Made by a program: the position numbers and the translations under genes. Below are positions 23,685 through 31,187 of a stretch of DNA of 64,000 bases, in pieces (position 1 is the stretch's first letter; each line of letters begins with the position of its first letter). The stretch covers positions 62,001-126,000 of IMG/VR virus record IMGVR_UViG_3300032246_002821; one strand, written 5' to 3'. The notes under the pieces were generated by a model. That model made no database searches. It had not been told where the DNA came from and saw only the letters and a list, made by a program, of their open reading frames with translations. The DNA comes from a virus.

Positions 23685-24908
23685 TCAGCCGATTACTTGG
23701 AATTTAGGGCAAGGCACCACCAGTTTACCGCCGCCAGCAATGAAGTCCTGCTCGCGCTTGACAAACTCGTCGATGAAGTGCCAAGGCAATACCAGCAGAT
23801 AGTCTGGCTTTGCTGCTCGCATTTCTTCTTCACTGACGATAGGGATCTGCGTACCCACTGTTTGCAATCCGAACTTATATGGGCTGCGTTCTGCAATGGC
23901 AGTGAGCAGGTCTGGAGTGATTCCAAATAACTGCAACAGCGTGTTGCCTTTGGTACTAGCACCGTAGCCGTATACCTTCTTGCCTTCCAGTTTAGCCTGG
24001 TGCAGGAAGTCCATGACCTGATGCTTTAATTCATCGATGTTGGCACCGAACGCCTGCCACAATTCAGGATTAGCGATGTCCCAGTTGTCTTTTTCATATT
24101 CCAGTGTGCTGGCGATACGGAAGTTACACACATCGCGGATCTGTTGCGTACCGAACGTCTTTTCATCACTGTCAGCTTTCTGGAAGTACACACGGAAACT
24201 GCCGCCATTGGTGTCGTTGAGGCTGCAATCACGCAGCACAAAACCTTCCTGCTCGAATAACTTCTTGATGCTATTGAGGTCATAGTAGTACACGTGCTCG
24301 TGGCAGATGTTGTCGAATGCCAGCTGCTTGAGCATCAGTGGAGTATAGCTCATCTGCAACACGAACACACCATCGTCTGCCAGGATGCGATGTGCATCAC
24401 GGATGAATGGGCGAGGATCGTTCAGGTCATAGAACATAGCGATACAAGTGATGACCTTGGTTTTCTTATCGCCGTGGCCTGTGCGCTGATAAGCGTCCCA
24501 GCTGAAGAAGTCTTGCACGATGGTGCCGTGCTTGCTGCTCTCTGCTACATAACTGTCATCCGCAGGATCGATACCGATCTTGGTCATATAGTCAGGCGCC
24601 TGGCGCAACAGTGTGCCGTCGTTACAGGCGATATCCAGCCATACATCACCGCTGCTGGTTGTTACCCGAGTGCTGATTTCAGCGACGATATCGCCCAGTT
24701 GTTTGGTCATGCTGGTGTTGATACCGGAACGGTACCAGTATTGTCCGTACATGGTGTCCAGCGGAGCAACCCCATCCAGACGCACAGCGCCGATGGTTTC
24801 GTCCAGATACAAGTCCAGGCTCCAGGGTTTGGCTTCACGTCCTGTTAGATTGCCAGGTTTTACGAAGTCACTGACATAGTGTTCGCCCAGCTCTAGTAAT
24901 TTTTTCAT
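23685..24908 (-). CDS. NDP-sugar C-methyltransferase (TylC3-type)
   Basis: 407 residues. SAM-binding 'VWLDIACNDGTLLRQAP', a middle domain with 'FVLQMSYTPLMLKQLAFDNI' then 'CHEHVYYYDLNSIKKLF' (the conserved HEH motif), and the C-terminal domain 'VYGYGASTKGNTLLQLFGI' typical of Methyltransf_14. The family methylates C3 of dTDP/GDP-keto-deoxysugars. The N-terminal region lacks the cysteine cluster of the usual zinc-binding domain, so that part looks reduced. Fits an island making a branched deoxysugar from GDP-mannose. Confidence 0.85.
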   Translation of the reverse strand: MKKLLELGEHYVSDFVKPGNLTGREAKPWSLDLYLDETIGAVRLDGVAPLDTMYGQYWYRSGINTSMTKQLGDIVAEISTRVTTSSGDVWLDIACNDGTLLRQAPDYMTKIGIDPADDSYVAESSKHGTIVQDFFSWDAYQRTGHGDKKTKVITCIAMFYDLNDPRPFIRDAHRILADDGVFVLQMSYTPLMLKQLAFDNICHEHVYYYDLNSIKKLFEQEGFVLRDCSLNDTNGGSFRVYFQKADSDEKTFGTQQIRDVCNFRIASTLEYEKDNWDIANPELWQAFGANIDELKHQVMDFLHQAKLEGKKVYGYGASTKGNTLLQLFGITPDLLTAIAERSPYKFGLQTVGTQIPIVSEEEMRAAKPDYLLVLPWHFIDEFVKREQDFIAGGGKLVVPCPKFQVIG

Positions 24909-24911
24909 CGA

Positions 24912-25289
24912 TTAGTCTCCTGACATATATGATTTTGTTTCAACGATTTCACTGTTGCATTTCTGATTGATTGTCTTCTTGATCTCAGCCCTGCGAGTGT
25001 TGGCTTTGTAGGTGCTGTTGGCCAGGTCTATGAAACCCTGATCAAAGGTGCCAGTTTTCTGATATTGCCTGGCCAGATCTTCGTTATCCCAGATGATCTT
25101 GTTGACTATCAGCAGCTCTGAAATTTCAGCTGCCAAGTTTATTTCTATATCATAGAATAACTTTTCCAGTTCTGCTTTTTCCTTGGACACGTGTGCAAGT
25201 TTGACCTGATCCGTATATTCGGACTCTTTGATGTCCAGGATGGTTATCTTGTCCACCAGTTCGCCAACACTGATAGGTGCTAGGATCAT
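24912..25289 (-). CDS. DUF6165-like protein
   Basis: 125 residues, helical. 'ILAPISVGELVDKITILDIK' is the signature start of DUF6165, small proteins often encoded inside LPS or capsule gene clusters. The rest is charged helix ('IWDNEDLARQYQKTGTFDQG'). Its start overlaps the GDP-mannose dehydratase stop by 4 bases. Biochemical role unknown; context suggests glycan assembly. Confidence 0.65.
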   Translation of the reverse strand: MILAPISVGELVDKITILDIKESEYTDQVKLAHVSKEKAELEKLFYDIEINLAAEISELLIVNKIIWDNEDLARQYQKTGTFDQGFIDLANSTYKANTRRAEIKKTINQKCNSEIVETKSYMSGD

Positions 25290-26305
25290 CTGGCACTCGC
25301 AATGTCGTAATCTGACTTACACATATCGTTCACCAGGTCCTGAAGTGTGTGTTCCGGTGCCCAACCAAGCACAGTGCGAGCTTTTGTTGCATCGCCCTGG
25401 ATATTGACCACATCCACTGGACGATAAAACTCTGGATTGATACGGATGATCACCTTGCCAGTTTTAGTATCTGTGGCGATCTCATCCACGCCAGTTCCTG
25501 ACCATACCAGGTTCATACCAAAGTATTCACCAGCATACTGGCAAAATTCTCTGATGCTGGTCTGCACACCAGTAGCGATAACATAATCGTCTGCCACAGG
25601 CTGCTGTAACATCTGCCACATGGCTTTCACATAGTCTTTGGCGTGGCCCCAGTCTCTGAGACTGTCCAGGTTGCCCAGTTCCAGATGGCTCTGTTTGCCC
25701 AGTATGATATTGGCCATTGCTTTGGTGATCTTGCGTGTGACAAAAAGTTCGCCGCGGCGTGGGCTTTCGTGATTGAACAGGATGCCGTTGCAACCGAAGA
25801 TCTTGTAGCTTTCACGATAGTTGATGGTGATCCAGTAGGCATACAACTTGGCAGCACTGTAAGGGCTACCAGGATAGAAAGGAGTATCTTCTTTCTGTGG
25901 GTTGTATTTCTGGATACCGAACATTTCGCTGGTGCTGGCCTGATAGAACTTGGTATGGTCTTCCATATGCAATGCACGGATGGCATCTAGGATACGCAAT
26001 GGTCCCAGTGCATTGGTATTACCTGTGAGTTCAGGCATATCGAAGCTGACCTTGACGTGACTCTGTGCTGCCAGGTTATAGATTTCATCGGGCTTGACCT
26101 TGTCGATCAAGTTGCGGATGCTGTTGCTGTCGCCCAGGTCTCCATTATGAAACTCCACATCATTCTTGATGTCGGCGATGTTAACGTGGTCGAAGTTGGC
26201 GCTGCGACGGATCAGGCCGTGTACTTCATAACCTTTGCTCAGCAAAAGTTCTGCAAGGTAACTGCCATCTTGTCCAGCGATGCCTGTGATAAGAGCTTTT
26301 TTCAT
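25286..26305 (-). CDS. gmd: GDP-mannose 4,6-dehydratase
   Basis: 339 residues. NADP-binding GIAGQDGSY (8-16), catalytic set T125/E127 in 'QASTSEMFG' and Y149xxxK153 in 'PYSAAKLYAYW', substrate loop 'NHESPRRGELFVTRKITKA', and 'GNLDSLRDWGHAKDYVKAMW'. It converts GDP-D-mannose to GDP-4-keto-6-deoxy-D-mannose, the entry point to GDP-fucose, rhamnose and perosamine. Length matches the family. First gene of the glycan operon, so the pathway begins with host GDP-mannose. A TATAAT-like element lies upstream, but no clear -35 was found. Confidence 0.95.
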   Translation of the reverse strand: MKKALITGIAGQDGSYLAELLLSKGYEVHGLIRRSANFDHVNIADIKNDVEFHNGDLGDSNSIRNLIDKVKPDEIYNLAAQSHVKVSFDMPELTGNTNALGPLRILDAIRALHMEDHTKFYQASTSEMFGIQKYNPQKEDTPFYPGSPYSAAKLYAYWITINYRESYKIFGCNGILFNHESPRRGELFVTRKITKAMANIILGKQSHLELGNLDSLRDWGHAKDYVKAMWQMLQQPVADDYVIATGVQTSIREFCQYAGEYFGMNLVWSGTGVDEIATDTKTGKVIIRINPEFYRPVDVVNIQGDATKARTVLGWAPEHTLQDLVNDMCKSDYDIASAR

Positions 26306-26354
26306 GTGTGTCCTTTGTTATTTCTATATAGTTGAAATTATATTAGCATATAAA

Positions 26355-26816
26355 TTAATTGATTTGTATATCTTCCATACCAGCCACACGCAATTTCACT
26401 ATACTGCTCATTTGCCACTGTTTGCTGTCCAGACCCTTCATAATACCCAGCCAGCGATTACGCAGTAATGCCACTTCGTTTATGATGGTTTCGAAATCAA
26501 TAACTTCCGGTTCACCGTCCACATATTTCTCTGCATCACGGCTGGTCAATGCCCGGGCATAATGCTCCAGATACTTCTGGAAATGTTTACGGCGTATCTG
26601 TCTCAGTTGGATATTGAGATAATTCAATACTGCTTCGATCTCTTGTAGCTGATTGAATCTGTGTTCGGTTATACCAGGCAATGCGCTGATGCTTTTTTCC
26701 ACGTTTCCGCTCACTCTCACATCAGCTTTGGCACGATCCAGTTCAGCCTCATAGTGTGCTATGAAGTCCGGAATATTGGCCAAATTTTGTGTAACCCTGG
26801 TGTACCAATTGCTCAT
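26355..26816 (-). CDS. uvsY: UvsY-like recombination mediator (putative)
   Basis: 153 residues, helical and charged. 'YLNIQLRQIRRKHFQKYLEH' and 'IINEVALLRNRWLGIMKGLD' follow the pattern of UvsY-like proteins of T4-like phages, which load UvsX onto gp32-coated ssDNA. Location two genes downstream of uvsX in the same operon fits. Sequence identity to T4 UvsY is not obvious, so this rests on size, helical pattern and context. Start overlaps the upstream gene by 4 bases. Confidence 0.5.
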   Translation of the reverse strand: MSNWYTRVTQNLANIPDFIAHYEAELDRAKADVRVSGNVEKSISALPGITEHRFNQLQEIEAVLNYLNIQLRQIRRKHFQKYLEHYARALTSRDAEKYVDGEPEVIDFETIINEVALLRNRWLGIMKGLDSKQWQMSSIVKLRVAGMEDIQIN

Positions 26817-27034
26817 TCATCAAAATCTTCTTCAGATTCCTCTAGATCCATATGTTCGCTGATGGCATTTTCCATTATCTTGTCCACTGCCATCTCTTGT
26901 AGATCGCGATCATCGATTCCCAATTCCACTAGTTCATTTATAACATGATCTGCTGCAATTTGTCTATCTTTAGCAGGAATGTATTCTTTCACAGTCTGCC
27001 AAAATTGTGTTAGCAATTCGCCACTATCACTCAT
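26813..27034 (-). CDS. Small conserved protein downstream of uvsX
   Basis: 73 residues from the ATG at 27034 (MSDSGELLTQFWQTVKEYIP), very acidic C-terminus (ESEEDFDE). The N-terminal 'FWQTVKEYIPAKDRQIAADH' recalls a conserved small protein next to recombination genes in T4-like marine phages. Overlaps uvsX by 8 bases. A longer start at 27055 lies inside uvsX and is not preferred. Function unknown. Confidence 0.7.
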   Translation of the reverse strand: MSDSGELLTQFWQTVKEYIPAKDRQIAADHVINELVELGIDDRDLQEMAVDKIMENAISEHMDLEESEEDFDE

Positions 27035-28097
27035 CAATATTATCCTCTGGTTCAATTAAAACTCGCTGTTTGCCAAGTTCGGCATACTTAGCACCAAACT
27101 CTTGCATAACCACATCTAATTTGTCGTCTGTCCAGCCTTTGCGGAACTCCTTGATAATTTCACCAGTTACTGGGCTAGTATAGCTGAGCTTGTTGCCATC
27201 CTTTACCAACATGCCCTGTGACTCGAACATCTCCAACAGTCCCGAATATGGGCTCATTCCAGTGCTATAGGGAATCTTTACCTGCACACTCTCGAAAGGT
27301 TTGGCATATCGGGTTTTCATGACCTTGCAAGCAGCGCGAATGCCATTTACCTCTGATGTCTTGTTGCCATCCTCATCTTCTTTCAGCTTGAGCTTACGCA
27401 TAGCAACCACGATGCTACTGGCATAGATAAAGCCCTGACCACCTGAGATCTTGTCATCAGGATCGAACATATCCTGTGATGCATAGGTGTGATTGGTAGC
27501 CACGATACCGATGTTCAAGCTGCCGATCATATTCACCGTGTTACGCACCAGGCTTGTCAGTGCTTTAGGCTTACGACCCATATCACCCTTCATATCACCA
27601 GCTTCAAACTGGTTAACGTCAGTGGGTGTGAGCAACATACCCAGGCTGTCTATAACGAACAGCACCTTGGGACGATCTTCTATGGATAGTGCCTTGTAAC
27701 CTTTGATAAATTCACTAATGGTCTTGGCCACATCATCGATCATAGCCATGTTAAGTTTCAGCAGTTTATCTTCGCTGGTGTCCACGCCCAGTGCTTTGAG
27801 CCAATCTTCATCCAGAGCATTTTCGCTGTCGATCAGGATCACATAGATGCCCTGCTCTTGTGCGTTCTTGACGATGTTGCCTGAGCAAATGTAGCTCTTG
27901 CCTGCACCAGATTCACCAGCGAACACTGTGACCTTGCCCAGTGGGATGCCACGATTAAAGCTGCCTGAGATCAGGTAATTAAGTGTGTAATTGCCAGTGC
28001 TGACCCAATCTGTGGGATCATTGTATCCGATGCTGAGTCCATCGATACTCTTGGTTAAGTCTTTTCTGAATTTACTGATGTCGAAAGGTTTTGCCAT
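27027..28097 (-). CDS. uvsX: UvsX recombinase (RecA family)
   Basis: 356 residues. Walker A GESGAGKS (61-68), Walker B 'KVLFVIDSLGMLL', L1/L2-type loops around 'TSLVRNTVNMIGSLN' and 'DKISGGQGFIYASSIVVAMR', 'VATNHTYAS' motif. It forms filaments on ssDNA for strand exchange and recombination-dependent replication. Length as T4 UvsX (391) minus some tail; acidic C-terminus. A TATAAT element lies at 28117-28122 with a weak -35. First gene of a three-gene recombination operon. Confidence 0.94.
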   Translation of the reverse strand: MAKPFDISKFRKDLTKSIDGLSIGYNDPTDWVSTGNYTLNYLISGSFNRGIPLGKVTVFAGESGAGKSYICSGNIVKNAQEQGIYVILIDSENALDEDWLKALGVDTSEDKLLKLNMAMIDDVAKTISEFIKGYKALSIEDRPKVLFVIDSLGMLLTPTDVNQFEAGDMKGDMGRKPKALTSLVRNTVNMIGSLNIGIVATNHTYASQDMFDPDDKISGGQGFIYASSIVVAMRKLKLKEDEDGNKTSEVNGIRAACKVMKTRYAKPFESVQVKIPYSTGMSPYSGLLEMFESQGMLVKDGNKLSYTSPVTGEIIKEFRKGWTDDKLDVVMQEFGAKYAELGKQRVLIEPEDNIDE

Positions 28098-28138
28098 TGT
28101 TTTTTCCTATGTGTGTATTATACTGTATATTGTCGCGT

Positions 28139-28912
28139 TCATAAAGAAAGAAATAGATTATTTTCAATATTTTTTGCGAATAAAGATCTGACTTTGCTCA
28201 TATCATCTGAGAAATTACCCAGTGGTATTTCCGTACCTGTGGGTTTGACATTTTTTGCTGTACAAAAATCCAGATACTCTTGAGGCAGAGCAAGCGTGTA
28301 GGGCCGAGACAGATTGAATTCCAGTTTACCGCCCAGTTTTTCATAACAGTTGGTATCTATGTCGAGAACATTGTCATCATAGTTCTGCCATTTATTGAAT
28401 GTGCATCTGCCCAGGTTATCATAATTGATTATGATGTTGAATTTACCCAGAGCCATCAGCTCGCTGTCATAAGGGTTGTCTATCTGCCACAGTTCCTGAT
28501 CATAATTTTTGTAAACAAAATAAAACATTTTTTCGATATGATGGCACAAGTGATTGACCTGATCAAATTCATAAGCTACGCCAGCTCGTGCAGCCAGGAT
28601 ACCAATGTTGGGATATTTGATGTACAATTTCACCCATTTTTCGTGTAATCTGTTGATGCTGTTTATATCTGTACAATCACTGCCCAAATCAAAAGGTTCC
28701 AATTTGCATTTCTGTAAAAATGAATTGGCCTTGGCCAGCACCTGATGCATTAGTGCAAACTTGTCTGTTTGAAAAAGTGTTTCATCTGGATGCAGGGTAA
28801 ATGTATTGAAAGCCTGTAGGCTAGTGATATAATATTCCACTATACCATAATACGCAGGAGATATAGGAATGAAGTCAACATAATCACCTGAATTTTGCCA
28901 CACCACTTTCAT
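28139..28912 (-). CDS. Unknown protein between uvsX and gene 32
   Basis: 257 residues (MKVVWQNSGDYVDFIPISPA). Asp/Asn/Tyr-rich, predicted mixed fold, with 'HLCHHIEKMFYFVYKNYDQE' and 'GKLEFNLSRPYTLALPQEYL'. AGGAAATCTCT before the ATG supports the start. No domain recognised. GC is lower than in the flanking recombination genes, as in the sulfotransferase-like genes, so it may be an accessory insertion. A terminator lies between it and gene 32. Confidence 0.65.
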   Translation of the reverse strand: MKVVWQNSGDYVDFIPISPAYYGIVEYYITSLQAFNTFTLHPDETLFQTDKFALMHQVLAKANSFLQKCKLEPFDLGSDCTDINSINRLHEKWVKLYIKYPNIGILAARAGVAYEFDQVNHLCHHIEKMFYFVYKNYDQELWQIDNPYDSELMALGKFNIIINYDNLGRCTFNKWQNYDDNVLDIDTNCYEKLGGKLEFNLSRPYTLALPQEYLDFCTAKNVKPTGTEIPLGNFSDDMSKVRSLFAKNIENNLFLSL

Positions 28913-28932
28913 AGAGATTTCCTAATAAAGAT

Positions 28933-28954
28933 GCGGGGTAGTTTCCTACCCCGC
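28933..28954 (-). terminator. Hairpin terminator after gene 32
   Basis: Nine-bp GC-rich stem GCGGGGTAG/CTACCCCGC with a 4-base loop, 9 bases past the gp32 stop. The following T run is short, so termination may be partial. Confidence 0.65.
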
Positions 28955-28962
28955 TTTATAAT

Positions 28963-29985
28963 TTAGGCAGTTTTACGGTTCCGGATCATAGCCAGGATTT
29001 CTGCTGCCCTGTCATTACCACCGGCCTTAGGAACGGCTGTGGTAACGGGTGCGGTTGCAGCCGCAACTTCGTCATCGGTCTCGAATGGGACCGAGTCGTC
29101 TACATCAGCAACCGGTGCAGGTGCTGATGCTGGACGAGCAATGGTCGCTGGGCGGGCAGCTGGTACATCATCTGTATCAGCATTGGAGTTGCCCCCCAGT
29201 CCGGCTGGTTTAAAATATTGTCCCCAGCGGCTTTCATCATATGTGGCACCATCCACTGATGCCTCAAACATTTCCTTCATGATCTTGAGCTCTGCACCTC
29301 CGGGCTTCTTGGGAAGGAATTCGCTCAGGTTATGTAAACCATACGCTTCAATAGCAGCACGTTCTGCCTGTGTCAGAGCCGACTCTTTGCGAGCCCACTT
29401 GCTGGTGGCATAATCTGCATACTGACCTTTGCTGGTCTTTGTGATGCTGAAGTCCAGTCCACGATCGAAATCTGTGGGCAGTTCTTCGATATCAGGATCT
29501 TTCAGTGCAGCGATGATCAGCGGATAGATGCTGGGGCTCACAACGAAACGACGGATGGGATTTTCAGGAGTGGTATCGTCAGCCAGTGGGTTATCACGCA
29601 CAAAACCCTGGAACACATAACTGCGCTTCTTCCAATACTTTTTGCCCATATCTTCCAGGCTCTTGTCCTTGAACCAGGTACGTACCTCGGTCAAGATCGG
29701 ACAAGTTTCGTTCCACATCTCAACGCAAGGGATCTGGACTGTCACAGGCTTGCTGTTCATCTGTCCTTTGATGCCTGCAAATGGCAAGCGGATCATCGCA
29801 CGTTCCACCCAGAAGAAGTCGTTCTTAGTGTCACCATCAGGCAAGAACCTGATACGTGCTGTGCTACCTTCTGGGATATTCCAATGTGGGTAAATTGCGT
29901 TGTCGCGACCGCCGCCGTTGTTGTTTCCGCCTGCGCGGTTCTCTTGTTGTGCAAGTTTTGCACGGATTTCTGCCAATGAAGCCAT
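28963..29985 (-). CDS. 32: Single-stranded DNA-binding protein gp32
   Basis: 340 residues. N-terminal basic/Gln-rich cooperativity arm ('MASLAEIRAKLAQQENR'), OB-fold core with 'DFFWVERAMIRLPFAGIKGQ' and 'KKYWKKRSYVFQGFVRDNPL', and an acidic, Ala/Pro-rich C-terminal tail ('DVDDSVPFETDDEVAA') ending in a basic 'AAEILAMIRNRKTA'. It coats ssDNA and organises replication, recombination and repair. T4 gp32 represses its own translation through an RNA structure; a perfect inverted repeat lies 37-66 bases upstream here. Confidence 0.9.
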   Translation of the reverse strand: MASLAEIRAKLAQQENRAGGNNNGGGRDNAIYPHWNIPEGSTARIRFLPDGDTKNDFFWVERAMIRLPFAGIKGQMNSKPVTVQIPCVEMWNETCPILTEVRTWFKDKSLEDMGKKYWKKRSYVFQGFVRDNPLADDTTPENPIRRFVVSPSIYPLIIAALKDPDIEELPTDFDRGLDFSITKTSKGQYADYATSKWARKESALTQAERAAIEAYGLHNLSEFLPKKPGGAELKIMKEMFEASVDGATYDESRWGQYFKPAGLGGNSNADTDDVPAARPATIARPASAPAPVADVDDSVPFETDDEVAAATAPVTTAVPKAGGNDRAAEILAMIRNRKTA

Positions 29986-30021
29986 AATTTGTTTTCCTTT
30001 TTCTATGTGCCTATAATGTGC

Positions 30022-30051
30022 CTAGACAATACAATTCTTTGTATTGTCTAG
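30022..30051 (-). promoter_or_regulatory. Perfect 13-bp inverted repeat upstream of gene 32
   Basis: CTAGACAATACAA and its exact complement flank a 4-base loop. It lies between the radical SAM gene and gp32, is A/T-rich and has no T tract, so it is unlikely to be an intrinsic terminator. It could be an RNA hairpin for gp32 autogenous control or an operator for a dimeric repressor. Confidence 0.6.
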
Positions 30052-30081
30052 TATATAGCCTTCGATGTCAGTGATAATATA

Positions 30082-31143
30082 TTAATATAATCGGCTGGTG
30101 TCGATACCATATTCAGTCACTATACGCTGAATAAAGCCACATGTCAAATTATTATAATAGGCCAGAGGCACACCAGAATGTTTTTCCATATCGATAAGGA
30201 ATTTTACCAAGCTGATCTGTTGGAATTTTTTGTTAGAGTAATCCCGTACAGGTATGTTTAATTGGTCACAGGCCACCTGGTCTAGCACTGCTAGATTCAA
30301 GTATTTGGGGAATTCCAGATAATTGTCATCCACAGTCACCAATTTATCTGGTGGTTGACGGTAGACATAATCGTCAAACCCTGCCTTGTCGAAGATGGTG
30401 AGGCAATTTATCGTGTTGATAAATTCCACGTGTGTCACTTGTGGTATCTGATATAATTTTTGTTGATTTTTTTCAAACTTCTCTGCATCAAATCCCAGTC
30501 GTATTTTTTCAGCCACAGGCAGACTGCTATCCAGACTGACACTGATTTTTATTTCGCAGCCAGATGTCTTGCTGAAAAATTTATCCCAGATAGTCATTGT
30601 TTCTGGGCACAGATTACTGGTGATCTTATACAGTATGCCAGGTTTAAAAACATATTCATCTATGAATCTACTGAAATGTTTGCTCATAAACGGTTCGCCA
30701 CCCATTACCTGGATTTCAGTAAATTGGTCCTGTTCCAAAGCCGCTATTAGATCCGGTATATCCACCTGTTTGGTTAAGCTGTTTACTGGGGTATTCTTTA
30801 TGCTCTGCCAACGGCTGCTGAATTTGGGACCGCAATACAGACAAGTGAAATTACAGGTGTTATCAAAAGTTATCTCCACACTCTTGTGGTTTAAAGATCG
30901 ATTTTTATGATAACGTCTGCTGATCAGATTGTTTTTTTCAGCTTGCCAGCAATAGTCGCAACTGGGATCAGGTATACCGGCATCCAATGCAGCTTTCTGC
31001 TGTTGTATCGCTGGATGGTTTAACAGTGAACTCACGCTAGTGTCTGTGATATGTACCGGTGTGCTTTTACAGCAACTGGCTATCAACCCTGTGTGTAACC
31101 ATAGATTGATCTCTGAACCTTTGGCTCGGCAACTGTAATCCAT
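30082..31143 (-). CDS. Radical SAM enzyme, twitch-domain type
   Basis: 353 residues. The 4Fe-4S/SAM motif is C97-NFT-C101-LY-C104, followed by 'IQVMGGEPFMSKHF' (GGEP SAM-binding motif) and 'IKISVSLDSSLPVAEKIR'. Before it, 'DPSCDYCWQAEK' (C62, C65) and 'LIASCCKS' suggest additional cluster ligands. Enzymes of this shape use a 5'-deoxyadenosyl radical, often on peptides or RNA; the substrate here is unknown. Located just past gp32 and before the virion block, with a terminator upstream of it, so expression may need its own promoter; none is clear. Confidence 0.85.
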   Translation of the reverse strand: MDYSCRAKGSEINLWLHTGLIASCCKSTPVHITDTSVSSLLNHPAIQQQKAALDAGIPDPSCDYCWQAEKNNLISRRYHKNRSLNHKSVEITFDNTCNFTCLYCGPKFSSRWQSIKNTPVNSLTKQVDIPDLIAALEQDQFTEIQVMGGEPFMSKHFSRFIDEYVFKPGILYKITSNLCPETMTIWDKFFSKTSGCEIKISVSLDSSLPVAEKIRLGFDAEKFEKNQQKLYQIPQVTHVEFINTINCLTIFDKAGFDDYVYRQPPDKLVTVDDNYLEFPKYLNLAVLDQVACDQLNIPVRDYSNKKFQQISLVKFLIDMEKHSGVPLAYYNNLTCGFIQRIVTEYGIDTSRLY

Positions 31144-31159
31144 ACTTTATATATGAAAA

Positions 31160-31178
31160 AGCCCGGCATTGCCGGGCT
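31160..31178 (-). terminator. Rho-independent terminator
   Basis: Eight-bp stem AGCCCGGC/GCCGGGCT, 3-base loop, then TTTTTC on the minus strand, just past the stop of the 31188-33317 gene. Closes the late virion transcript. Confidence 0.88.
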
Positions 31179-31187
31179 AATCTGTTC

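Noticed and set aside
30022-30051. Hairpin as terminator of the radical SAM gene
   Set aside because: The minus-strand sequence after the stem has no T tract.
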